Below are positions 18,070 to 25,677 of a DNA stretch of 64,000 bases, one piece after another. Positions within the stretch are counted from its first letter, which is position 1. Each line of letters starts with the position of its first letter. The notes under the pieces are model-generated. The model saw only the letters and a program-made list of their open reading frames with translations. It was not told the DNA's origin and made no database searches. Origin of the DNA: Streptomyces sp. 2114.4 (lineage in GTDB: Bacteria; Actinomycetota; Actinomycetes; Streptomycetales; Streptomycetaceae). The position numbers and the translations under genes were made by a program. Where the stretch lies: the NCBI RefSeq assembly GCF_900187385.1, contig NZ_FYEY01000001.1:4340001-4404000 (forward strand), read 5' to 3'.

Positions 18070-19359
18070 GTGCGCGTCCTGTTCGTCGCCAACCCCGAGA
18101 AGGCACATGTGCTGCCCATGCTGCCGTTGGCGTGGGCACTGCGCACCGCGGGGCACGAGGTGCGGGTCGCCTGCACCCCGTGGTTCGCGGACGTGATCAC
18201 ACAGGCGGGGCTCACCGCCGTACCGGTCGGCCGGGACTACGACCTGTGGGAGCTGCTGCGCCGCCAGATGCACACCCTTCCTGACTGGTCGTACCGGCCG
18301 GAGTTCGGGCTGCCCACACCGTACGACGTGGCACACGACCCGTCCCGGGCCGAGTGGAGCCGTCTCAGCGAGGGCTATGCGGAGATCGTGGACCTGTGGC
18401 ACAAGCCGGCGAGCTTCCCCATGATCGCCGACCTGGTCCGTTTCGCCCGTTCGTGGCGGCCGGATCTCATCCTGTGGGAGCCGCTGGCGATGGCGGCGCC
18501 GATCGCCGCGAAGGCGTGCGGCGCCGCGCACGGACGGTTGCTGTGGAGCGTCGATGTCTTCGGCAGCACCCGCGAGCACTTCCGGCGTCTGCGCGACGAG
18601 CAGCCGCCGGGCGGGCGGACGGATCCGCTCGGTGAATGGCTGGGCGGCTATGCCCGCATGTACGGCGGGGAGTTCACCGAGGACATGGTCACCGGGCACT
18701 TCACCATCGACCAGCTCCCGGCGTCCCTCCGGCTGGAGAGCGAACTGCCCACTCTGCCCATGCGGTTCGTCCCCTACGGTGGACCGGCGGTGCTGCCGAC
18801 GTGGCTGTGGACCGCGCCCGAGCGGCCTCGGGTGGCCCTGACCATGGGCGTCAGCTCGACCGACCACGGTGCCGGTTACGCGGTCGACGTCCAGGGCGTC
18901 CTGGACTCGCTGGCCGATCTCGACCTGGAGATCGTCGCGACCGTCGCCGAGGACGAGCAGCAAAAGCTCGCCCGGGTGCCCGCCAACGCCAGGCTGGTGC
19001 CGTATGTGCCGATGCACGCCCTGGCCCCGACCTGCAGTCTGGCCATTCACCACGCCGGCTTCGGGACCCTGCTGACGATGGCGCAGCATCCCGTGCCGCA
19101 ACTGTTGTTGCCCTGGGACTTCGATGCGCCCGTACTCGGCCGCCGGGCCGCGGAACAGGGCGGCAGCATCGCGATCGAGGCCGATCGGGCGACCGTACCG
19201 GCGGTGCGTGAGGCGGCGCTGCGGCTGCTCGGCGAACCCGTTTTCCGGGACCGGGCGACGGTCCTGCGCGACGAGTTGCACGCCTTGCCGACGCCCAACG
19301 AGCTGGTGCCCCGGCTCGTGGAGCTCACCGCCGAGTTCCGTTCCCCCCGACCCCAGTGA
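18070..19359 (+). CDS. Glycosyltransferase 4 of 7
   Basis: A 429-residue EryCIII-type transferase starting at a GTG three bases after the previous stop, so probably coupled. MRVLFVANPEKAHVLPM keeps His13. Donor site IHHAGFGTLLTMAQHPVPQ and PWDFDAPVLGRRAAEQGG closely resembles that of transferase 1 (PWDFDEPELARRAAAQGA), suggesting a similar donor sugar. The last 22 residues are nearly identical to transferase 1 and mark the left edge of repeat copy B. Confidence 0.93.
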   Translation: MRVLFVANPEKAHVLPMLPLAWALRTAGHEVRVACTPWFADVITQAGLTAVPVGRDYDLWELLRRQMHTLPDWSYRPEFGLPTPYDVAHDPSRAEWSRLSEGYAEIVDLWHKPASFPMIADLVRFARSWRPDLILWEPLAMAAPIAAKACGAAHGRLLWSVDVFGSTREHFRRLRDEQPPGGRTDPLGEWLGGYARMYGGEFTEDMVTGHFTIDQLPASLRLESELPTLPMRFVPYGGPAVLPTWLWTAPERPRVALTMGVSSTDHGAGYAVDVQGVLDSLADLDLEIVATVAEDEQQKLARVPANARLVPYVPMHALAPTCSLAIHHAGFGTLLTMAQHPVPQLLLPWDFDAPVLGRRAAEQGGSIAIEADRATVPAVREAALRLLGEPVFRDRATVLRDELHALPTPNELVPRLVELTAEFRSPRPQ

Positions 19360-20685
19360 GGCTGACCCATGCGTGTGCTGTTCGCGGCCAACCCGCACAA
19401 GAGCATCTTCCAGTACATGGTGCCGCTGGCCTGGGCGCTGCGTACCGCGGGGCACGAGGTCCGCTTCGCCGGCCAGCCCTCGTTCGCTCCCACCATCACC
19501 CAGGCCGGGCTCACCGCCGTCCCCGTCGGACGCCGCCAGAACCCCTTCCGGCTGCTGGAACTGGTCGACCCTGAGCTGATCGCCGCGTCACGTGTCGGCC
19601 TGCCCACGCCCTGGAACGTCGTGCAGGACCCGTCGACGGCGACCTGGGAAAGCATGCTCGAAGGCTATGACCTGGTCTCGGGGTCCCTGCGGGAGGACAA
19701 CTTCCCGATGATCGCGGATCTGGTGGAGTTCGCGCTGCACTGGAAGCCGGACCTGGTGATCTGGGATCCGCTGACCCTTGCCGCCCCGATCGCGGCCAAG
19801 GCCGTCGGCGCGGCGCATGCCCGGCTGCTCTTCGGAGTCGACGTCTTCGGCGTGCCGCGGGAGCGGTTCCTGCGTCTCAAGGCGCAGCAGCCGGAGGGGC
19901 GGCGGTCGGATCCGCTTGCTCAGTGGCTGGGGGGCTATGCGCGCAAGTACGGCGGGGAGTTCACCGAGGACATGGTCACCGGGCATTTCACCATCGACCA
20001 GTTTCCCGGGAGTCTGCAGACCGAGGCGTGCGGGCTGCACTACGAGCGCATGCAGTTCATCCCGTACGGCGGGCCGGCCACGGTGGCGAAGTGGCTGTGG
20101 AAGCAGCCGGAGAAGCCGCGGGTGGCGCTCACCATGGGGCTGAGCGCGACGGATGTCTACAGCGGTTACACCATCCCCACCCAGGAGGTGCTGGATTCGC
20201 TGGCCGATCTCGATATCGAGCTGGTGGCCACCATCGCCGACGCCGAGAAGGCCAAGCTGCGGCGCATCCCGGACAACGCCCGCCTGGTCCCCTACGTTCC
20301 CCTCCACCATCTCGCGCCCACGTGCAGTGCGTTCATCCATCACGCGGGTGCGGCCACTCTCGCCACGGTCGCCCGTCATCCCGTGCCTCATCTGTCCCTG
20401 CATTACCACTGGGATCAGCCGATTCTGGCGCGCAAGCTCACCGAGCACGGTGCCGGTCTCGATCTCCACACGACCGAAGCGACCGGCGGGGCCGTGCGCA
20501 CCGCCGTGCAGCGTCTGCTGGGCGAGCCGCATTTCCGCAGCCGTGCCACCGCCCTGCGCGACGAGACCCTTGCGCTGCCCACCCCCAACCAGCTCGTCCC
20601 CCGCCTCGAAGAACTCACCGCCCGGCACCGCGGCACCACCGCCTGACCCCACGGAAAGCAGCAGCCATGCGAGTCCTGTTCACCG
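19286..20685. repeat. 1.4-kb mosaic direct repeat, copy B
   Basis: Partner of 15378-16777, spanning the end of transferase 4, all of transferase 5 and the first codons of transferase 6. The two divergent patches are at 19533-19700 and about 19812-19866. There is no net length difference between the copies. Confidence 0.88.
19369..20646 (+). CDS. Glycosyltransferase 5 of 7 (near-twin of transferase 2)
   Basis: A 425-residue EryCIII-type transferase, equal in length to transferase 2 and nearly identical outside residues 55-111 and 148-166. It also has Ile13 instead of His and the odd HHAGAAT and HYHWDQPILARK donor site. The divergent middle reads RRQNPFRLLELVDPE where the twin has DHAKLWAARATGNG. 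The inference is the same donor sugar on another acceptor, which would suit an oligosaccharide in which one sugar recurs. Confidence 0.93.
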   Translation: MRVLFAANPHKSIFQYMVPLAWALRTAGHEVRFAGQPSFAPTITQAGLTAVPVGRRQNPFRLLELVDPELIAASRVGLPTPWNVVQDPSTATWESMLEGYDLVSGSLREDNFPMIADLVEFALHWKPDLVIWDPLTLAAPIAAKAVGAAHARLLFGVDVFGVPRERFLRLKAQQPEGRRSDPLAQWLGGYARKYGGEFTEDMVTGHFTIDQFPGSLQTEACGLHYERMQFIPYGGPATVAKWLWKQPEKPRVALTMGLSATDVYSGYTIPTQEVLDSLADLDIELVATIADAEKAKLRRIPDNARLVPYVPLHHLAPTCSAFIHHAGAATLATVARHPVPHLSLHYHWDQPILARKLTEHGAGLDLHTTEATGGAVRTAVQRLLGEPHFRSRATALRDETLALPTPNQLVPRLEELTARHRGTTA

Positions 20686-21938
20686 TCATCCCGGAAAAGA
20701 CGATCTTTCTGAGCATGGTGCCGCTGGCCTGGGCGCTGCGCACCGCCGGCCACGAGGTGCGGTTCGCCGTCCAGCCCTCGTTCGTGCCCACCGTCACCCA
20801 GGCCGGGCTCACCGCAGTCCCCGTCGGCCGCGACAGCGATGTGTTCCGCATGGCACGGATGAACCCCGAGGAGCTGGCAGCGGCGCGCGCCGGGCTGCAC
20901 GCTCCCTGGGATGTCGCCGAGGACCCTTCGAAGGCGACGTGGGAGCACCTGCTCAACGGCTACTACGACGCGGTCGAGAAGGGCCACAAGCCGGAGAACT
21001 TCCCGATGGTCGCCGGACTGGTGGAGTTCGCCCGGCACTGGCAGCCGGACCTGGTCATCTGGGACCCGCTCACCTGTGCCGGCCCGATCGCGGCCAAGGC
21101 CACCGGCGCCGCCCACGCCCGCCTGCTCTTCGGCGCCGATGTCTTCGGCGTGGCCCGCGCACACTTCCTTCGCCTGCGGGCGCAGCGTCCGGAAGGGCAC
21201 CGCACCGACCATCTCGCCAACTGGCTGGGTGGCTACGCCCGCAAGTACGGCGGGGAGTTCACCGAGGACATGGTCACCGGGCACTTCACCATCGACCAGT
21301 TCCCCCGGTGCCTCCAGCTCGAAGCTGACGGCCTGGACTATCTGCGGATGCAGTTCGTCGCTCACAACGGGCCGTCGAGTGTGGCGAAATGGCTATGGGC
21401 CGAGCCCACGAAGCCCCGCGTGGCGCTGACCATGGGGCTCACGGCAACCGATCTCTTCGACGGCTACACCATCCACACCCAGGATGTCCTCGATGCGCTG
21501 GCCGATCTCGACATCGAGGTCGTCGCCACCATCGCCGACGCCGAGAAGGCCAAGCTGACAAGCGTCCCCGCCAACGCCCGGCTGCTTCCGTTCGTGCCCC
21601 TGCACGCACTGGCGCCCACCTGCGCGGTCGTCATCCACCACGCGGGCCCCGGCACGCTCGGGACCGTTGCCCGGCACGGGGTACCTCAGCTGTCGATCCC
21701 GTTCAGCTTCGACGAGCCCCTGCTCGCGCGCAAGCTCACCGAGCACGGCGCCGGCCTGGAGCTGCCACACGGAAAGGCCACCGGGCAGGCCATCCGGGAA
21801 CAGGTGCTGCGGCTGCTCGACGAGCCGGAATTCGGCGCCCGCGCGGGGGACCTGCGTGACGAGCTGCTGGCTCTGCCCACCCCCAACGCGCTCGTTCCCC
21901 GCCTGGAAGAGCTCACCGCCCGGCACCGCACCGGCTGA
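20667..21938 (+). CDS. Glycosyltransferase 6 of 7
   Basis: A 423-residue EryCIII-type transferase opening MRVLFTVIPEKTIFLSM, so position 13 is Ile. Donor site IHHAGPGTLGTVARHGVPQ and IPFSFDEPLLARKLTEHGAG. Its ARKLTEHGAG stretch is shared with transferases 2 and 5, hinting at older exchange. The ATG at 20667 lies 20 bases after the previous stop with the same GGAAAG leader as transferase 3. A 98-base spacer follows, the longest within the array. Confidence 0.93.
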   Translation: MRVLFTVIPEKTIFLSMVPLAWALRTAGHEVRFAVQPSFVPTVTQAGLTAVPVGRDSDVFRMARMNPEELAAARAGLHAPWDVAEDPSKATWEHLLNGYYDAVEKGHKPENFPMVAGLVEFARHWQPDLVIWDPLTCAGPIAAKATGAAHARLLFGADVFGVARAHFLRLRAQRPEGHRTDHLANWLGGYARKYGGEFTEDMVTGHFTIDQFPRCLQLEADGLDYLRMQFVAHNGPSSVAKWLWAEPTKPRVALTMGLTATDLFDGYTIHTQDVLDALADLDIEVVATIADAEKAKLTSVPANARLLPFVPLHALAPTCAVVIHHAGPGTLGTVARHGVPQLSIPFSFDEPLLARKLTEHGAGLELPHGKATGQAIREQVLRLLDEPEFGARAGDLRDELLALPTPNALVPRLEELTARHRTG

Positions 21939-22036
21939 CGCACACCGCCGTCACCCGTGCACCGCCGCCACCTGTTGCACCGCCGCCGCTGACAGCCGTT
22001 TTCGGCGTCCGGCCCCCGCTGATCGAAAGACACCCC

Positions 22037-23308
22037 ATGCGCATTCTGTTCACGTGCTATCCCGAACGCACCCACTTCCTGCTCATGGCCCCGCTCGCCT
22101 GGGCGCTGCGCACCGCCGGCCACGAGGTGCGGGTGGCCTGCCAGCCGAAGATGACCGAGGCCATCACCCAGGCGGGACTCACCGCGGTGCCGGTCGGCAG
22201 TGACCGCGACCTGTGGCAGGTCTTCGGCCGGCTCAAGGGCGCAGGGGCACGGCTGAGACCGGGGCTGGCCGAGCCGTACGACGCCGTGGAGCGCAGGCCC
22301 GAGGACATCAGCCTGGAATCCCTGCGCGAGGGGTACCGGGTCCGGATCGAGGCCGCGCACAAGATGACCAATGCGCCGCTGGCCGGTGCGCTCGCCGAGT
22401 ACGCCCGGCACTGGCGGCCCGATCTGGTCATCTGGGAACCGCTGACCTTCGCGGGCGCGATCGCGGCCAAGGCCGTCGGCGCCGCCCACGCCCGCATGCT
22501 GATCGGCGCGGATGTCTACGGGATCACCCGGCACCACTTTCTACGGCTCAACTCCGGTCAGCCGCACCGGGAAAGCGACGACCCGCTCGCCGAGTGGCTG
22601 GGCGGCTACGCCCGCAAGTACGGCGGGGAGTTCACCGAGGACATGGTCACCGGCCAGTTCAGCATCGACCTGCTGCCACCGTCCCTGCAGGTGCACGCCC
22701 CGGATCTGGACTACCGGCCGCTGCGCTTCACTCCGTACGGCGGACCGGCGGTCGTGCCGCGCTGGCTGTGGGAGCCGCCGCGGCGCCCCCGGGTGGCCCT
22801 GACCCTGGGCCTGACCGTGAGTGATCACGATCTCGCCTACCCCGTTGACGTCCAGGACATCCTCGACGCCGTCGGCGACCTGGACATCGAGCTGGTGGCG
22901 ACCGTCAGCGACGCCGTCCGGCAGCGACTGAAGCGGATTCCGGACAATGCCCGGCTGGTGCCGTACGTGCCGATGCAGGCGCTGCTGCCGACCTGCGCGG
23001 CGGTCATCCACCACGCCGGAGTGGGAACCCTCACCACCGCGGCGCTCTACGGAGTTCCCCAGCTCGCCCTGCCCTGGGACGTGGACCAGCCGCTGCTGTC
23101 GGCGCGTCTGGCTGCGCACGGTGCCGGCCTCACCACGCATGCGACGAGGGCCACCGGGCCCACCGTCCGCGAGAGCCTGCTCCGTCTCCTGGAGGACGAG
23201 GCCTTCCGGCGCCGTGCGCACGACCTGCGCGAGGAGCTGGTCGCCGTACCGCATGCCAACAGCCTGGTCCAGGAGCTGACGGAGCGGGTGCCGGCCGGCG
23301 CACTGTGA
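22037..23308 (+). CDS. Glycosyltransferase 7 of 7
   Basis: A 423-residue EryCIII-type transferase opening MRILFTCYPERTHFLLM, retaining His13 and closest at its N-terminus to transferase 3. Donor site IHHAGVGTLTTAALYGVPQ and PWDVDQPLLSARLAAHGAG. AAAGACACC precedes the ATG, so the ribosome site is weak. It is the last gene of the operon; a strong hairpin follows at 23345-23368. No P450-like partner protein accompanies any of the seven transferases. Confidence 0.92.
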   Translation: MRILFTCYPERTHFLLMAPLAWALRTAGHEVRVACQPKMTEAITQAGLTAVPVGSDRDLWQVFGRLKGAGARLRPGLAEPYDAVERRPEDISLESLREGYRVRIEAAHKMTNAPLAGALAEYARHWRPDLVIWEPLTFAGAIAAKAVGAAHARMLIGADVYGITRHHFLRLNSGQPHRESDDPLAEWLGGYARKYGGEFTEDMVTGQFSIDLLPPSLQVHAPDLDYRPLRFTPYGGPAVVPRWLWEPPRRPRVALTLGLTVSDHDLAYPVDVQDILDAVGDLDIELVATVSDAVRQRLKRIPDNARLVPYVPMQALLPTCAAVIHHAGVGTLTTAALYGVPQLALPWDVDQPLLSARLAAHGAGLTTHATRATGPTVRESLLRLLEDEAFRRRAHDLREELVAVPHANSLVQELTERVPAGAL

Positions 23309-23344
23309 CCGGCCCGGCGGCCGGCCCGCGGGGTGGGAGGGCCG

Positions 23345-23368
23345 AGGGGGCCGGCTGTCCGGCCCCCT
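23345..23368. terminator. Bidirectional hairpin between convergent genes
   Basis: Ten-base perfect arms (23345-23354, 23359-23368) around a CTGT loop, placed between the stop of the last tandem transferase and the stop of the minus-strand YqeB-like gene. Confidence 0.75.
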
Positions 23369-23388
23369 GAACACCGGCGGTCCCACGG

Positions 23389-24114
23389 TCAGCGCTGCAG
23401 CGTACGCCAGTACTGCCGCTTGTCCTTGTCGCGCACCACCACGTCCAGCTGCCTCAACTCATCCCGCAGTTCTCGCAGTTGGTCTGACGATCCCGGCTTC
23501 TTCAGGAACTGGTCGCGGGCCTTGAGCAACGCGTGCACCTGCGGGGACAGCTTGGGGCTCTCCGGCACCCAGACCTGGAACTCCTTCTCGTGCGGGTCCT
23601 CGTCGGCCCAGGAGTAGCCGTGCGCGGTGAATGCCTCGGCGAGGCGGCGGCGGTCCTGGTCGCAGTCCTCCCGGGCCAGCTCCTCGGTGTGGTGGCCGAG
23701 CAGGACGAGCTGCTTGCCGGCGCGGAACACCAGGGAGATGTCCGCGCTCGGGATCTCCCGCGACTCTCCCTTGCGGGTGAGCAGCACCCTGCTGTCGGAC
23801 ACACTGACCGACAGCTCACCGAACTTGATGAGCGCGCCCCCGACCAGGCCGATGAAGCCACCGACGGCCACCGCCCCGATGGTGAGCCCGGGTTCGGGGA
23901 TCGCGGTCAGGAGCTTGGCCGGGCCCTGCATGGGTGCCCAGGGCAGGGTCACCAGCCACTTCGCGAGCAGCTTGAGCAGCCAGCAGAGTCCGGCGCCGAT
24001 CAGCCCGAAAACGACACAGACGAGCACTTGGCCCCACAGCGGCTCGGAGACCTTCGTGGTCTCGGCCGCCTTCGGATTCATCTCTTTCGGCACAGCTAGA
24101 TCACTTCCACTCAT
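23389..24114 (-). CDS. YqeB-like PH-domain membrane protein
   Basis: About 241 residues from the ATG at 24114 (MSGSDLAVPKEM). Two transmembrane helices, LVCVVFGLIGAGLCWLL (about 30-50) and a Gly-rich one near 75-95, precede a PH-like domain (VSVSDSRVLLTRKGESREI, SLVFRAGKQLVLLG) as in Bacillus YqeB. The C-terminal half is charged and helical. It is the third PH-domain membrane protein in the cluster, after the YdbS/YdbT pair. Its function is unknown; membrane-stress sensing or immunity is possible. It may share a transcript with the upstream histidine kinase. Confidence 0.75.
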   Translation of the reverse strand: MSGSDLAVPKEMNPKAAETTKVSEPLWGQVLVCVVFGLIGAGLCWLLKLLAKWLVTLPWAPMQGPAKLLTAIPEPGLTIGAVAVGGFIGLVGGALIKFGELSVSVSDSRVLLTRKGESREIPSADISLVFRAGKQLVLLGHHTEELAREDCDQDRRRLAEAFTAHGYSWADEDPHEKEFQVWVPESPKLSPQVHALLKARDQFLKKPGSSDQLRELRDELRQLDVVVRDKDKRQYWRTLQR

Positions 24115-24192
24115 TGTTCGACCCACGCCGCGTGTGGGCACCTCTTGACATCGGAAAGCTCGTCCGGACCCGCCCTGGGAGAGCCGGCCGCC

Positions 24193-25332
24193 CTATGACC
24201 AGGGCAGCCGTGCTCCGATCTCCCAGCCCCCTTCCCCGGTCGGTCCGTACTCCAGCCGTCCGCCGGCGAGCGCCACTCGTTCGGCGAGGCCTGCCAGCCC
24301 CTGCCCCGGGGGTGTACCCGGCGGTTGCGCGGGCCGGGCGCCGGTGGCGGCATTGGACACCTGGACAGTGAGTTGCTCGCCCGCCTTCCCGGTCACCTGG
24401 ACGGACACGGCGGCCCCGGCGGCGTGCTTACGGACATTGGTGAGCGCTTCCTGGACCACCCGGTAGACCGTCCGGCCTATCAGGTCGGGAACGGCCTCCG
24501 GAATGTCCTTGAGCAGCCGCACCTGCATCCCGGCGGTACACGACTCCGCCACGAGCCGGTGCACATCGGCCAGGGTGGGCTGGGGCAGTTCACCGGCCGG
24601 GGCCCGCAGTACGGTCAGGACCTCGCGCAGGTCCTGCAGCGCCTGGTGCGCGCTCTGCCGGATCACCCCCGCCGCCCGGGCGACGTCCTCGCTGGGGGCG
24701 TCGGGACGGTACTCCAGTGCCCCGGCGTGCAGGCTCAGCAGCGACAGCCGGTGGCCGAGCACATCGTGCATCTCCCGTGCGACCTCTTCCCTGGCCCGCA
24801 TCTGGGCCTGTTCGGCCCGCAGCCGGGCCTCGGCCGCCACTTGTCGGAGGAGTTGCCGCCGGTGGTGGATGAACAGACCCCACCCGACCGCGGCCCCCTG
24901 GACGATGGTTCCGAAGACGAAGAAGTGGAACGCCGACAGGCCGGTGTCGGGGCGTGTGAAGACATCGGAGATGACGGGCAGCAGGCTCGCCGCGTAGAGG
25001 ATCGCGGTGGTCCGCGGTAAGCAGCGGACGGCGACGGAGAACAGCGCGACGAGCATGGCGCCCGCGACCATCTCGAACACCACGGAGAGGGCGATCAGCA
25101 CCGAGGCGACCTCCACCGGTTTGCGCCGGCGCAGCCACAGCAGGGCAGAACCGAGGGCACCGGCTATCTGCTCCAGGTACATCCAGTTCAGCCCCGGCTC
25201 GGGGGCCGCCGCCCCCCTGCTCTTCGCGGTCGCGACACCGTAGGCCACCGCAAGCAGGAAGAGGGCGGTGTCCACGGTCCAGTCGCGTGGACTCCGCCGG
25301 GCGGGCGCGGGAGCGGGCAAGGTGTCGAGCAC
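24193..25332 (-). CDS. Sensor histidine kinase, NarL-partner (HisKA_3) type
   Basis: About 379 residues from a GTG at 25332; the true start could be further upstream because the frame stays open to 25617. Four to five transmembrane helices cover residues 20-155. The dimerisation box REEVAREMHDVLGHRLSLLS places the phospho-accepting His at 189, and the HATPase domain shows VVQEALTNVRKHA (N-box) and GQGLAGLAERV (G-box). Such kinases pair with LuxR-type response regulators, normally adjacent. Here the neighbour is a PH-domain gene, and the only candidate regulator is at 5211-5897. It is divergent from the coumarate hydroxylase gene across a spacer with an LmbU-type palindrome. Confidence 0.88.
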   Translation of the reverse strand: MLDTLPAPAPARRSPRDWTVDTALFLLAVAYGVATAKSRGAAAPEPGLNWMYLEQIAGALGSALLWLRRRKPVEVASVLIALSVVFEMVAGAMLVALFSVAVRCLPRTTAILYAASLLPVISDVFTRPDTGLSAFHFFVFGTIVQGAAVGWGLFIHHRRQLLRQVAAEARLRAEQAQMRAREEVAREMHDVLGHRLSLLSLHAGALEYRPDAPSEDVARAAGVIRQSAHQALQDLREVLTVLRAPAGELPQPTLADVHRLVAESCTAGMQVRLLKDIPEAVPDLIGRTVYRVVQEALTNVRKHAAGAAVSVQVTGKAGEQLTVQVSNAATGARPAQPPGTPPGQGLAGLAERVALAGGRLEYGPTGEGGWEIGARLPWS

Positions 25333-25677
25333 GTCCGGGACTTTACCCGCGTGATCTCTTCCCGAGGCCGGGACGGACGGTGGACGATACCTTGGTCGGA
25401 CTGTTGGAGACTTTCGTCTCGGACGGGTCAGGGGAAAGCACCGAAACGTTTGGCCAGGTCTCGCCGGCGGGACAGGAGCACCCTTTCCTGGAGCAGGTCC
25501 GGCAGGCCGTTCCGCCCCGGTTCCCGGCCGATGGTATCCGGTGATGCGCCGCGCCAGGTGTTCTGTCGACGGCCGGACCTTTCCGGAACTCCGCACGGAT
25601 TCCGGGGCGCTCCCCATTCCACGCCACCGATGCAGCTGCTTTCGGCCGGTGACCCGTTTCTGCGAGAGAAGACCGAA
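25333..25677. promoter_or_regulatory. Divergent promoter region kinase / hydroxylase
   Basis: About 345 bases between the kinase and coumarate hydroxylase starts, with the operator-like palindrome at 25458-25473. The open frame running through it (from 25351) does not resemble the hydroxylase family and is treated as leader. Confidence 0.65.
25458..25473. promoter_or_regulatory. LmbU-type operator palindrome 2
   Basis: GTCTCGCCGGCGGGAC: 16-bp near-perfect palindrome with one outer G:T-type asymmetry and a perfect CGCCGGCG core, in the divergent spacer upstream of the coumarate hydroxylase. Confidence 0.7.

Noticed and set aside
15378..20685. Assembly artefact explaining the near-identical transferase twins
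   Set aside because: The two copies differ in two defined patches and scattered bases and are separated by unrelated sister genes, so a simple assembly duplication is unlikely, though long-read confirmation would be sensible.
12315..21938. Many long antisense and out-of-frame ORFs across the glycosyltransferase array
   Set aside because: All mirror the repeated transferase genes and repeat with them; none has family motifs or independent ribosome sites.
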